A stretch of DNA of 64,000 nt from Clarireedia homoeocarpa (taxonomy: Eukaryota > Ascomycota > Leotiomycetes > Helotiales > Rutstroemiaceae), in NCBI GenBank assembly GCA_001465935.1, contig LNKV01000001.1:744001-808000 (forward strand), read 5' to 3'. The translations under genes and the position numbers were made by a program. Each line of letters opens with the position of its first letter. The stretch's first letter is position 1. Positions 36,041 through 49,550 of the stretch are shown in pieces. The notes under the pieces were generated by a model. The model did not search any database and was not told where the DNA came from. It saw only the letters and a program-made list of their open reading frames with translations.

Positions 36041-37091
36041 TTTGAGCTGCTTGGTAGGAACTCGAGGAGTATGATCGGTGGAAAGAGGAAGCAAAATTGG
36101 AATTGAGGTAGAAAAGACAGTAATGCAATTGATGTGAAAGGCGGACGAGAAGGAGGAGCAGTGATATTGGTATTGCAGGTAGAACGACTTAGTGCGTGGG
36201 GTAAGATCTGCTTCGGCTGAGATGATGTGAGAAAGAGTACGATGAGGTTAATCAATATCTACTGATACTACCACAGGGAACTCTTCTCTGGAAGGAATAT
36301 GGAAAACTCATGAGAACGAAGGATCAACAACGTACATATATATTAACCCGAATGGGGTTCCATCTTACTACCCCTCCACGCACTACCCCATATTCAACCA
36401 TCTAGCTCCAATCCGGAATCCAATCGAGACCCAGCAAGTCCAGCATAGAGTGGGATTTGAAAATGCCGTGCGCACAAACATCGAGAAAGCCCCCTCTCTC
36501 CTCAACAACCTTTCTTAATTTTCCGCATTCCGAGTCCCAAATCCAGAGAAACTTTCCAGCCGCTCGACTAACATTTTTTTTCGATCACTTATCTAGGAAC
36601 TAGGTACAAACCACGCCTTTGCGATTGGTTACGGACAACAGGAAATACAATCGCGACTTGTAACCATCACACTAATACAGTACACGAACCATGCGCCATC
36701 ACGCAACAAGCTTTACCATACATACACCATTCCCCCCGGTAAGATGTGAGGGGATTGTGGCTTACGTTTGTGTGCCGTGAGGGCGTCTTTTTTGACAATG
36801 AAAATATGATACCAGATATGAGTACGATATCTGAGGAAATTCTGGGAGACATAACTGCAGCGGAGATTTTGAGTGTTGTATTCGGCCAACGGGGTTACAA
36901 GTATAGGTGTTAAGATGAAGCCAAAGACGTGACAGTAACTTCCGAATTCGGTGTTCATCAAACGATGAAGGAGAATGACACTTTCAATAGCTTATCTCAA
37001 GCGTCATTCGGTACGAAAGCGAAATACACGAACGAACGAACGAACGAAGATCATCAAACGAAACGAAACGCAACGCACTGCACTGCACTGC

Positions 37092-37145
37092 ACCGCCCAA
37101 TCTACACTACACCGCCCGATCTACACTACACCGCCCAATCTACAC
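37092..37145. repeat. 19-bp tandem repeat, nearly three copies
   Basis: ACCGCCCAATCTACACTAC occurs at 37092-37110, again with one change at 37111-37129, and as a partial copy at 37130-37145. It follows a CACTG-type short repeat. Confidence 0.9.
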
Positions 37146-40100
37146 AAGAGTCCAGAACTTCTCCTCTTTCTTTCCCATCACATAGCACACTCTGGACATT
37201 TCTGCAAGATCTCCTCTCCCAAAGGCATACGAGGCGTGCTTTGAGCTAGACCGCAAGCGGATAAATCCCCGTATATTCAAAGCTTAGCTCTGGGTGTTTT
37301 TGGGGGAGGGGAATGAAGCGAGGCACGACCCGACTCAAAACGCGGGGTAAAAGTCGGAGAGAATGAATGATAAGACATGACATGGGGGAACAAAACTCAA
37401 CATCACACTACTTAACCTTCTTGTTAGGAGATAGGGAAGAACGGAATGAAAAAAAAATAAAATAAAATAAAAATAAAAATAAAAATTAATACACGGTTGG
37501 AAGGAAAATCTGGAACTGAAAATCGGGGAGTCTGGGAGGGAAATGATTCTTGATGGTGGCGGTCCGAACTGCCGGCATGGGATTTGGTGAGAGACCTGAA
37601 AATTAACACAGCAGCTTTCTGGCTTGAAAGATCGGCATTTCCAGGCTTGTTGGTCTGGGATTGTGTATTTTTCGGCATTCCCTAGATCTGTGAACTTGAA
37701 ATCCCTACCAATTCACGCAAAGAACAGAATACCATCAAAACCCAAGAAAAACAATGACTCGATTCTCGTGTGCGTGCTCATCCCCACGTAGAATCAATTC
37801 CGTCCAGAAAAGAAGCCAAAAACTCTAAATGGCAAGAAATGAAGCGGGACTTTGCTAGCATGCGGAGGTAAACTAAAACTCAGACGATCGCGGTAGAAAG
37901 AATGGGGTTCGAAATAAATGTATGTAGGGTTCTTCTACTAGCATGGCGATAGTGTCAACGACTTGTTGTAAACAAGCCTAGCTCGTGGAGGAATTGGAAG
38001 GTCTGTGTGGAAGGGAAAACTGACGACAACATAGTTGGGGATCGATTGTTTTTGCGTTTCTTAGGGGCTGGAGAACTGTATTTGCGAGGAGTTCTTGCTA
38101 GCTATGGATTTTGGTCGATAGTGACATGGTAATACCGACATGATGGATGAATCAAGACAAACGGATGGGCGAGTGGAACATTTCGGCCACTTCATTGAGA
38201 CCGAGTTTCCCGAGGCAGTGGCCATCGAAGTAAGGACGGACTCCGAGCAGCAGATAGCTGGGCATGGAGTAGGGGGAAAAGGCGAACTCTGTGTGCGTCC
38301 TTCTCATATGCTTGTTATCGAGAGCATACCAACATGGTCATAAAATGTTCCGATCTTCTGTATTCACCTCGTATACTCTTTCCGATAATGAGTGACTGCA
38401 AACATAGTCGAGATACTGCTCTCCGGCCACCCTAGGTGCTTGTAGCTAGGTGATGGTGAAATCTCTCATGGACGTTATCAACGGTAAAATTGGTAAGACA
38501 CAAGGACATCCAGTGATGAGGATAGATGGAATTTCCACTCGCTGCTACCAATAAGTTCGAGCTCGAGGCGCAAACAATCAGCCAAGGAAGGACAATTATC
38601 ACAACCAGAGCAAATAGCAAAACTTTGATACTGATCGAAGGCAACCTGGTCTGCAACCTGTTCATCAAACATGAGCCTCAAGTTCACATTCGTATTTCTT
38701 CACACGAGAGACATGCAACGACTCAACGGTATGAGCACCATACAACATATCGTTCAGGGTCACCATATCGATATATAGAAGTGCAGGATATGGAGGGAGT
38801 TTCGTAGTAGGACTGAGTAACTACGCATTCGCCTTACTGCAACACAGATCGAACGATGACCAGCAACTTGCACCGAGCCTCTTTCATGGCAGTAGCATTG
38901 AAGAAGCCGTAAAAACGCCTTGCATAACACGACCAAATACCCACCAACTTCGTGGATAGCGGTGAAGATTTAGGAAAGCACGACCAGCAGCTATGCCTGC
39001 AAGCCCAACTGACAAGGACACCGAGGAGCAAGCATATTTTTTTTAAGAGCCATAACCTCTCAATCCTCAGCGTCACAACAAGCATGATGCGCATCTTTCA
39101 GCCAACCACCCCACCCAAGAATCAAGACGAGGCTCTCGCCACTCCAGCCCACGCACACGAACTACGTGTACGACGTGTCCAGGCACCGATCAATTGACCT
39201 TGCAACCTCCAAACCGCATCCACCGGCCACTTGAGCCTCATGTCACTGAAAACGTCGCTGAAATACGCCCCGAGGCATGACGCATACGACAATCTGACCG
39301 ATCGAAAGCCCCTGTCGAGCTGTCCTGTTTTATGCTGTGCCTCCCACAGAGAAGCACGAGGAGACCAGACGAGATGAGACGAAACAAAAGAAGACAAGAC
39401 ATGGGGAGAAAAATGAGACACTTTGGGAGCCATCTGCAATTTCCGCATCGCTGTAGCCCTCCATTGCTTCTTCATTCCTGGTATAATACAGACAGTATCG
39501 TTGATCCCTCCATCCATCCGAAAAAAAAAATACATAACCACTCGCCGCTCGAAAGCGCATCCGCGCCCGACAGTAGTAACCATACCTTTACCATAGCTGT
39601 ACCAAAAATCATCCACACCATCACGGAGAGAGAGAGAGAGAAAATAAAAAAAACTCCCCGACGTCGACGTCGACCTCGGCGAAAAAAACAAAAAAACAAA
39701 ATATCCCCGATACCGAATGAAAGCGCCCTCCGCCATTTCGGCACTTGTAAGGCTGTTCGGGACTTCACACGCTCACCAAACAAAAAAGTAAGCAATCCCG
39801 TGTGCACATGAACACCTCCGAACGCGATCCAGAACTCAAATAAAGTTCTTTGGTAATCCGATATGATAGTTCTATGTATTGGAGCAACCCAACCCATACA
39901 AACCCGCAAGCAAAAACAAGCACCGAGTATGCAGTTGCAATCACGGTACCCAAACCTCAATTGATGAATAAAAGATAGGTAAGCGCGGAAGAGGCAGAAA
40001 TACAGATAACATCTTTGAAAGAACCTCCGCAACTCATAACAGCGAATCGGTATAGATGGTCCGAATGGAACTGCCGGGAGCCTCAGGCAGACGCCAAAAC

Positions 40101-42907
40101 CCCCCTTCTTCCAAAGAATTGAATCTTTTTTCTACTTTTGCGGATTATTAAACTCGGGGGTGTTTGGGATAAATGCAAGATGAATCACATTGGGAGCAGG
40201 CTGCGACTTTCTTCGTACGACCCGAGCCTATTCGGTCACTTCGTTGCTCCCCAGCGCTGGAGCCTGGAATACGGCTGCGTGGGTGACCACCACCACCACC
40301 GCCGCTCACAAAGTCTACGGTAGCATCTTCTTCAGATGGAGTAAAGCAGAGCCTCAAAGTAGAAAGGCGGAGAGTTCGGTCGGGTCAGGCCATTTTCAAC
40401 CCACCCCCGCACTCCCAGTTTTGGTTTGCTGAACCGAAGCCATGCGGCGTGGCGATTTGAAGTATATGAATTTTTATCGCCTGGTTTCGGGCTCGCTCTC
40501 GTTTCGTCTGGTCTCGTCTCGTCTGGTCTCGTCTACCCTTTCATCAATATTTGCTTTATGCACGATGAATCACAACACCAAATAAATATGTACTTCGTAC
40601 ATTCGTACAGGGACACATTCATGCAGTGTAAATCGCTATCGGGTTATCTCTTCTCTATGCCTCTCCTCCTCAGATACCTAACTACAACCCCTGGGCAGCC
40701 AGCTAGTGTGGATGAATGGAGAGCAAACACAATGAACGAACGAAAGAACAGGTAGCTATCGAAATCGAAACTAGCCAGGGGTTTGTAGAAAGCAGAGGTA
40801 TGAATGACATGAAAGCCACACTTTCTTTTCACCGCACCCGAGGATCCGACGTCCAAAAACCACGCACGCAGCCTAGGGGAAGATTGGGAACCGGAGCGAG
40901 TCTAGATGAGCTAGGAAAGGAAGGGGGAAACGTTTTTTCCCCATGCTCCATTTTGCTTTTTGGCTCTAGCTCCTGGCTAGATAGCCATATGGCGACATGT
41001 ATGTACTGCGCCCTTGGCATGAATATATTGAATTTAATCCCGTAGAAAAGCAAAAAAAAAAACCCAAAAAACCAATCATTTGACCAACAAAGACATGTGT
41101 ACGTGGAAGCCGGACAGACAAGGAAATGCTGCGCACTCCACTTCCCGTACGCCGGACGACGGGATTCGGGACAACTAACAGCAGAAACAGCGAAAGGGGT
41201 TTCATAACAATAAAAAATGTTGACCCCCATGCCGAGATCGACATGGAAATCTGATTTGTGGGTGGGTGCTGCTTCCTTCCAACAACTGGCAAGTACGAAT
41301 TGCATTGCGTATTTCTTAAGCATTGTTCGCTGGAGCCTTGCTTGAGTGATTTGAAAGCAAAGACACGAGGGCTATGTTCCTCAATCACGAAGGAGGTTTT
41401 GTGGATTTGAAATTGCGGGCTTGCATCCTATCCTATCCTGTCCATTCGTATTGTGCGCATCGATGCATCCATCCCATGGATTGATTGATAAGGCTGGCAA
41501 GGTATCTATCTCCTCGGGTCCCCCAGCTGTGCAACCCCGATCCCGTGTGTGGTCAAATGATAAGGATGACTAAGGTCAACAAGCACTCTAAAGTCAATTC
41601 ATTAACACAAGAAGCAATTTCTGAAACCGAAGCGCGAGGGGGGGGGGGGCTTTGATGTGCACGAGAAGGCAAAGGGCGTTGACAAGCCTTGTGTGGCTCG
41701 GTTTCCGGATATGGGTATATCGCTTTGTTGAAGAAATAAAAATCAAGATTTGCTGCGTGTGTTAGGCATGGCAGGACAAGGTATATGTGCCGCGACGAGA
41801 ATCAGAATATCTAGGATTGCTAGTTAGCTAGTTACCTCAAGGTTAGGTTAACGAGAACCCAGACCATATTGTGGAGATCCGGGGGATAAAGAAAGAAAGC
41901 ACGTACTTTTGAATTGAAATCCCTGTGGTCCAGATCCTGTCTCATCTTTGTCCTATGTGTATGGGCAATTGTGAATTTCATGTGATTCACATTGATGACT
42001 GTTGTGTTGGTTATTTGATACTTACTTACCTTTCCTTTCACGGCGAATGAAAGGGGAATCTAAGCGCACCGACATTGTGATTCCGACGAAGTAAGATTGA
42101 TTGTGGGTTAACAACACATATACCTTTTTTCTGCCTAACCATGCAATATCCATTTTGACGTAAAAGAATTAAACCACAGCTTCCTGAAGCAGGAGCTTCT
42201 CGGTTAAAGATTAACCTCAGGATGGGAATAGATACACACTGTACATACAAGTACGCAGTAACGAGTGAGTACTGTGGGAACAATGGAGACAACAACCAAC
42301 GAAATACAGTAATTAGCTGTGCCTCATGGCGCTTTTGCACTCGTTTTGCCGCAGGGACGGAGAACCCCATGCCATTTCATCCTCCGTCCCCGTCGAAGCG
42401 ACGACCGGTTACGTAGGCCTAGCCTATGCCCAGCGCGAAATGAAGATGGGATGCTCGTATGGGCCCAGAGGAAGAATACCCTCCAACAAGCAAGATTTCC
42501 CAGAATATAATCTCATGATTCCGCAATGCGGAAATATCGCGAAAGTCCCTTATTTAGCGGCCGGAAGCATGAGTGGATATCTGGATGGATCTTGACAAGG
42601 GGTGATGTACCGGCAAGTAAGGTTATAGATAGAGTAGTTGGTGTGTGTAGCCGATTTCTCCGACCACATGTTATGTTAGTAACTGAAATCGAGAGCATGC
42701 AGTATTTTGCAGGATGGAGAACAACGGCATTTGGATTTCTGAGACAGAGATGAATCCACGTGTACTGTTTCTCGTTTGTACTCGTCGTACGGACAGCGGA
42801 AGGATGATGGATATGCATTGCTTCTGTATTGTGATTGAAATTGATTGCGTTTCCATTCCGTGGCATGGCATGGAAAGCTCGGGTTCGCATTGTCGACAGG
42901 CATCGTG

Positions 42908-42939
42908 TGGTGGTGGTGGTGGTGGTGGTGGTGGTGGTT
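42908..42939. repeat. (TGG)n trinucleotide repeat
   Basis: About ten uninterrupted TGG units. No gene frame around it is credible. Confidence 0.9.
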
Positions 42940-44565
42940 GATGGGCATGAGCATGAGATAGTACGGTATGGTGATTTGGGAGGCAAAAGCAGCAGACCCT
43001 GCAATGTCCGCGACGAAACTGCTCTAGTTCTTTGATGTCGAAATGGACTCCGTGTTTGTACAATAGCTCGAATCCAGATCATAGCCAGAGCAAGTTAGCA
43101 GTTAGCAGGCCGCTGTAGATCACCGGCGGCGAAACAAGTCATGAACCGGAATTCCGCAGCGCGTCCCTAGACCTCCTACGTACATACAACAACACAATAT
43201 TATCTAGGGGGGGAGCAGGAGCAGGAGATAAACTTCTACCGAGACTCAGTATTGTGAGCTATTAATCGATCCGGCTCAGTCATCGTGCCTTGCTGTCAAA
43301 GTCGAAGGGCGTGGGTCCACATACAGCGGTACCATCGATAGATACATATCGTATGTTTCTAGACTGTCCTTTCCGCATCACAAATCATCAAAGACCACCT
43401 GCTCCTTTGTCACAGCTACAGTATTAGTATTCCAAGCCGTGGGCTTAATAATCCCCACTAGAATCAATTTTTCTCCACCCCGACAGCATAGTACCACGGA
43501 AGTATATACTCGTAGGCGCTTTAAATGTATGTGTATGTATGTATGTGCAGTGATCCAGTTCATCGCCCCATCCACCAATTTGCAATCATCAAACTAATCA
43601 CTCCCCTTCCCGACGCGAAAACGTAGATTGACAAGTCTGCCGGCCAAGCACAAGCACAAGCCTAAAAAGGCGCTGTACGAAGTAGATGGGAATAGTCCTT
43701 TCCCTTGTTCCTCCCCTCCCCTTCTGCACCTTCCCTCTACTCTCGTACTAACCTAACCGTTCTCGCTTCGTACATCGCACTGCTGCGCCGTTGATAGTAC
43801 TACAGTATATTCTTCGCCAACGTACCCATTTCTCATTTCTAGTTCGAGTCCCCCCAGTCGATCACCTTGAATACCTTAAAAAAGCGGAAGCGGGTGCGGA
43901 GACCTCCTCTGTGCTGTGGATATGTGTAGCCTTAGTGCAGGGGGAAGAACCCTTGGCCACGCCATGCCACGCCATGCCATGCCATGCCATCCCATCCTAC
44001 GAAGCGAATGCGGTGGATTTAGCCCATGCATTACCCATTCCGGGAAGCAGATCGAGCGAGTTACAGAATCTGATTGGTGCCAGATACGATCAGCAAGCTG
44101 TGCGGCTGTGGCTCATTAAACGCTTGGGAAGCTTTGAAGGCTTGGCTCTTATCTGGTTCAATCAAGGCGAAGGAAGGCCAAGACAATGAAAGAGTGGTGC
44201 AGTATGGTGCCTCTAATCTAGAACCGACGCTATTGCTATGCGATTCCTCCAAGTAGTTCGTTCCTGTGCTGTTTGATGTCTGGAAATTGCCGTTGTAGCA
44301 GTTCCAGCATGCATTACCCCAAGAAAGTAAAGCCTGTGTCTGCTTTGCCGCACACTGTTTCTGGGCCTTGCTGGAATCTGGATGGATATCGTAGCACCCC
44401 CTCATTTCACAACGCGCGACAGGACTAATTGCGTATCCACCGAATACCCATTCTCTACATTCCCCATTGCTATCGACTATCGGCTATCGACTTTCAACTA
44501 TCAACTATCAACTATCAACAGCCAAAGACCATCTCGGACAGCATGCCCAAATAAGACTCCTGTTG

Positions 44566-44610
44566 TCCTGTCCTGTCCTGTCCTGTCCTGTCCTGTCCGG
44601 TCCGGTCCTG
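44566..44610. repeat. (TCCTG)n pentanucleotide repeat
   Basis: Nine five-base units, TCCTG six times, then TCCGG twice, then TCCTG. It is likely length-polymorphic. Confidence 0.9.
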
Positions 44611-45485
44611 TACTGTAGCTACGGTATAACAAATCAATGCCGCCATGTGAAGAAAGATCACGGCCCGATATGCAGATGCAGAAACGATAAGGAAAGCTCT
44701 ATGCTCTCTCCAGCCCTATAAATCCATCATAAGATATCATAGCTCCAACCAGCACTGCATAAATCTACCTTACCCTGGCTGTAACGCCAGCCTCGCACTC
44801 CTAAGCTCAACTCCATCGAGCAATCGATCTACAAAGCAGCACAATTCAATTCAATCCAATCCCAATCCAATCCAATCGACCCATTCCCACTACTCCATGC
44901 CCTCCCATGCCCCCCATGCCCCCATTCCCAAGCCAACCACTCACAAAAAGTCCCTTAAATTCCCCCAATCCGGCCCAACCCCAGCCAAACCTCTATCCGC
45001 TTTTACCTCTGCCCACCCCGGTCCGGCGGTCTACGCAATCCCTTCAATTGCACATCAAAAAATACATCACCACAAGGCTCATGCACCACCGCGCCATCTC
45101 CCATCTCATGATCCCGTTCCCAGGCCAATCAGCACCCATCCTGTACTCGGTCTCTGGATTCTTCAGACATTCCCACCACATTTTATGCTTTTTCAGCCTT
45201 ATGCGGAGGCTCCGAGTTGTGCGCTGGGCTGCGTACCGGTGCGAACTGTGCGATGCTAAGATGCGTGCTTAGGTGAACACTGATTCATTCATTCACCCAG
45301 ATCGATATTTCGTCGAGACAACGTTACGTTCTCGTGCAGCGTCATGTATTCCATCGAATTTCACTTCACCTCCTCTCCAGCCTCATCTGCCTGCGTAGTT
45401 CCAACTTTGTGTGCGTGCGTCGGCGGTGAGTCAGTCCGGCCTGACCTGGCCTTTCTTTGTCTTGTCTGTTTGTCTGGCTGTCTGG

Positions 45486-45514
45486 CTGCAATGTATCCTT
45501 ACAATACATTGCAG
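45486..45514. repeat. Perfect 11-bp inverted repeat (hairpin)
   Basis: CTGCAATGTAT and its exact complement ATACATTGCAG are separated by seven bases (CCTTACA). Further out, CTGGCTGT on the left is matched by ACAGCCAG on the right, so a longer imperfect cruciform or RNA stem is possible. Confidence 0.85.
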
Positions 45515-46481
45515 ACACACAGACATACTTACAGCCAGCAGGCCATTTCCTTGCACGCAAATAGCATTGATTTCCCTCTGGCTCGTGTCTTCCTATCCTT
45601 CGCTTCCCTTCCCTTCCCGACCCATTACTCCGTACAGTTGTTAGGTTAGCTCATAGATCATAGTTACTAGTCGGCACAGCATACTTAGTACGGTAAAAAG
45701 GCAGAGCCAGGCAAGCAAGCATTCCTCCATAAAGTGGAGTTACAATATCGATCTATCTAACGTGCGATGACAAAGGCGGAGTACCGTACCGTACTCTATC
45801 TCGTGCTAAACCAACCATCCATCCATCCATCCATTCATTCATCCATCACATCACATCGCATCACACATCAATCTAAGATGTATGCGCAACAGCCTAAAAC
45901 CACCAATCACAGCAATCCCAAGCCCAAACCCAAACCCGTTCCAAACCACGCGTTCGTTGCTCGTTCTCTGACCAATCAGCGGCGCGAGCTGTCGCTTCCC
46001 CCCCTTCCTTCTTTGGGGTACGTGCAGCCCCCAAGACCTGGCCCCCAGCCCCAGCCCCAGCACTAGACTCATCGAAAAGAAAAATGATGGACGGAGGGAA
46101 CGCGCAAGGCTCGGCTCTGAGACACTCCAACAGTCCATGACTGCACACTCACTTAATATCCGTACAGGATGGATGGATCCCGATTTCTCCTTAGCTGTCG
46201 ACTATGTATGTATGTACGGAGTCGAGTTGCCGGTAGTATCGCTCAAATTTATGGGGAAAGGCAGAAAAAAAAGAAAGGGAACAGAAGATCCAGAAGCTGT
46301 TACGTGATGTTTTTTTGCACTCGCGAGTAACTTGGCCCATGTGAATGGTGCGCTCGTACGTACAGGCAGGGTTGTTGGGGCTGTTGTTGTACCTATATAC
46401 AGTATATACGTAGTGCCCCTTAAGGCCCGGATCGATTCGAATGTGATATATGTATGGATTTGCCTGTTATGTATGAAATGA

Positions 46482-46567
46482 CATGTTATGTATGGATTTG
46501 CATGTTATGTACGGATTTACATGTTGTGTACGGATTTACATGTTATGTACGGATTTCCATGCTATGT
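46482..46567. repeat. 19-bp tandem repeat, about 4.5 copies
   Basis: The unit CATGTTATGTACGGATTTA has copies starting at 46482, 46501, 46520 and 46539 and a partial copy at 46558. More diverged copies extend left to about 46450. Copies differ by one or two bases. Confidence 0.92.
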
Positions 46568-49536
46568 ATAAGTTATATGCAGCGCCGATCCCGGGTGTTG
46601 GTCATTCGGTCAAGGAACGGCAGTATTGCAGTCCGTTCGCTGTATTAAGGTTTCTGGGTTAACTCCATGTCATCCAAGCATATATCAAAAAATGAAGATA
46701 TGTGTTATAGACGGACACACGAACTTGAGATTACATTGTCATCACGTACATGTATCTTCCTATCTGCGAAAATTGTATGGGGTAGCCCAGTCGACGATGC
46801 AATCGATTCACACACCGAGAGCTCGATGCCTAAATAATACATACATATGATATGATTTGGTATGATGTAGGTTATGTACGTATGAAGCCTGAAATTGCAC
46901 TCTTCCTTCGTCGTAGGGAAAATCGAGCCATGCGGTGTGAGGCAAAGCGAAGCAAAGCAAAACACCGACCACGAAGACTCGAATTGTGCATTGCTTTCAT
47001 TTCAGCTCTCGGCAATGCAGGCTATGCGGCAATGGGCCGTTTTACCTATCTATCTTTATTTCACAGTCGTTGATCGAGTGCTATGTATTCCAAATCATTA
47101 GTACCTATTTCAACGCTCCAGGCGACGGACAAGACAGTTCTGTATTAGCTGCGGGTATTGAATTTAACTCCGCCGGAGTTCGAGAGCGTTGAATTTTTTT
47201 TTCTTTTTTTTTCCTTTTCCTTTTTGGCGCTTGCTTGCTTGCTCGTAAGATTCCTTTGAATAGACATGGCGGGTAGTTTGATGGCGCTGTAGTACGACGA
47301 CAAGCCCAAGTCCGTCAAGTCAGAGAACGACAGGCTAGGACCATATGAATGGCGAGGAGCTAATCTGCTCAGCCCTGTTCAAATCCCGGCACTTTGTCAC
47401 TGGGAATTTGGCATCGCAAACAAGCAGCAACACATTGAGCAGCGGGGGAAATGTGGTGAGATCTTTAATTTCGCTTTCAGCAAGATCGGTTGGACCATTT
47501 GGCTGACCGACCGACCCCATTTCGACAAGCCTGCCACGGGGTTTTTGCGAACCCTCTTGGAGCGGTGACCAGCGGCTGATGTGGGTTTAGGATATGACCT
47601 AAGACTCATGAAATAAGGAAATGACTGGATGCCAAAGTCCCGGGTTACACAGGTAAAAGTTACAGGTGCTTTGGGATAATATAGAAGACGATGTTCCGCA
47701 TGTAAGAAATATCCTGGAAACCACGCGGGAAGTTTGACTAGAACCGTGGGGAGTGGAATAAGAATCCGATAGAACATCTAGAATGCGAGATTGGCTTATT
47801 TTGGGAATGTGCTCTTTTCTGGATTCCACCCTACTGAGGATGATAAATCACCAGGTCTCGTTAATTTCCAAAGTTAGGAACAGAAACATGGACGTCGGTT
47901 GAACTTCCCGCCCCCTAACTTTCTGTCTGGAATACTAATCCCCTGACATTTGGATCGCCTTGCTTTCGAAGCAAGTGGCAGTTGGGGTTTCTTTATTCTC
48001 CGAGTGGCTTTTTGGCACTAATCAGTGTATGCCTGTATGAAAGTGATAGCCAATTCACGCCTCTCAACCCCTGATAGGAGGATATGTCCAGGAACAGTCA
48101 TCACTAGAATGGTAGAGGTAGATTGCACTCGGCTCCTTCAACACCCTAGTGACTCTAAATATGAAAGAGAAAGCAACCTGCTGACTCTTGATTTGAAATG
48201 CTAGGTTTTAGAGTTCGTACGCCGAAGAAGGGGTGCTTGGTTGTATGAAGTGAAGATATTCATGCCAATAATGGGAAAGAAGAAAGAGATGTCTCAACGG
48301 CTCACAAGCAACCGTAACTTGCTCCAATGGCCGAACTCCGTCTCGGGATAGCATGATGAAGGAAGGCCGTAATCTCGCCATGTCTAGTTATGGGAGCTAT
48401 AGCCGGAAATCCGTAATTCCGCAGCGAAGTTGTCGATCGAAGACAAGACAAATTCGTCCTCACCGCAAAATATTGTGCGACAACATACCAAACCCTGCTC
48501 AAGATCGCCCCCAAACCGTGTTGTGGCAGGTCCTAAATGCATCCCGTACAGTAGGCTACAAGGTAATCTGGTAGTATTGTGATGCCCGAGCAGGTCATTG
48601 TTGAGTGCTGTTGAAACATGAGTGGTCAAAGACTCAAACCTTCGATCGTAGTAATACACTTCCCGACTTGAATTGCAGTACAATCTTCCGTATTCGGAAG
48701 ATTTGGCATACAAACTGATGAGAGGGAAGTTTGCGACCGGGTAGGGCTGAGCGGTCAGTGGTGTCATGCGCAAGACCAGGCAATCCAAGCGTTCTTCGGT
48801 CGCACCGGGATTTTGATTGTGCACGAGTTGATAATCGTGCTTTTTTCGTGGACAAGAGTGTGGTACCCTCATGGTGTATGGTGTTCGGGTGGGTGGGGAG
48901 GTGGTGGGTGCTCTGATATGCTTCACCGTCGTTGAATTACGACCTCACTCGGTAAAGCATAAAACTGTAGCTTCGATTGGAGGAGAAGTGCATGACAGGG
49001 ATGTGAAGCTCAATGCAGGCATAGTTCCTGCGGTGTGGACTTTGATTGACGGTGGAGGGATGTTGTTGGGGTTGTGGGTCTTTTGGCTGTGTGATGGTGG
49101 TGTGGAGTGCTGGCCCAAGAAAAACATGGTAGCATGCATTTGTATTCTTCCCTAGCTAGTTCATCTATTTCCTTTTTTTTCGATGCAGCCAATCGTCGTC
49201 GCATGCAATCCCAGGCACCTTGATCATCGGCGGATGAAATTAACCAAAACATGGAAAAGCACGTGTGCTCCCAGGGTTGACATCCTCTTTTGGGCTGCGA
49301 AATCCCATGGCTCGAGAGTGGACGGCGAGGTCAAGGTGACTGAAGAAATTATTGGCGCTCCACCTTAACCATTGAAAAAGCATTTCAAATTGGCAGTTGA
49401 TTGCAGCAAAGTATGGATGGATACGCACACTTGTTGCATGTACACGAACATACAAATCAATATGGCCAGTGACATGATCTGCTATGCGTAATGAGTGACG
49501 AGTGATAGTGAGCTTTTCCCGGCCTAGGCGTCCTAA

Positions 49537-49550
49537 GATATCGCGATATC
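49537..49550. repeat. 14-bp perfect palindrome
   Basis: GATATCGCGATATC is immediately followed by a second small inverted repeat, TCCGCT/AGCGGA. It could be a binding site or chance. Confidence 0.7.

Noticed and set aside
39122..40032. Overlapping minus-strand frames of about 190-200 codons
   Set aside because: They are low-complexity (Phe/Ser/Arg runs across GAGAGA and AAAA tracts), with no family resemblance and mutually overlapping; judged to be chance.
42513..43082. 189-codon minus-strand frame with a poly-Thr/His run
   Set aside because: It spans the (TGG)n microsatellite and shows no domain; other frames over the same bases look equally protein-like.
43820..43860. tRNA-like B-box (AGTTCGAGTCC)
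   Set aside because: No A-box at the right distance upstream and no acceptor stem pairing; not a tRNA gene.
46482..46567. CRISPR-like array
   Set aside because: Units are directly tandem with no spacers and the genome is eukaryotic; it is a minisatellite.
47360..47400. tRNA-like B-box (TGTTCAAATCCCGGC)
   Set aside because: The upstream sequence does not form a D-arm or acceptor stem; not a tRNA gene.
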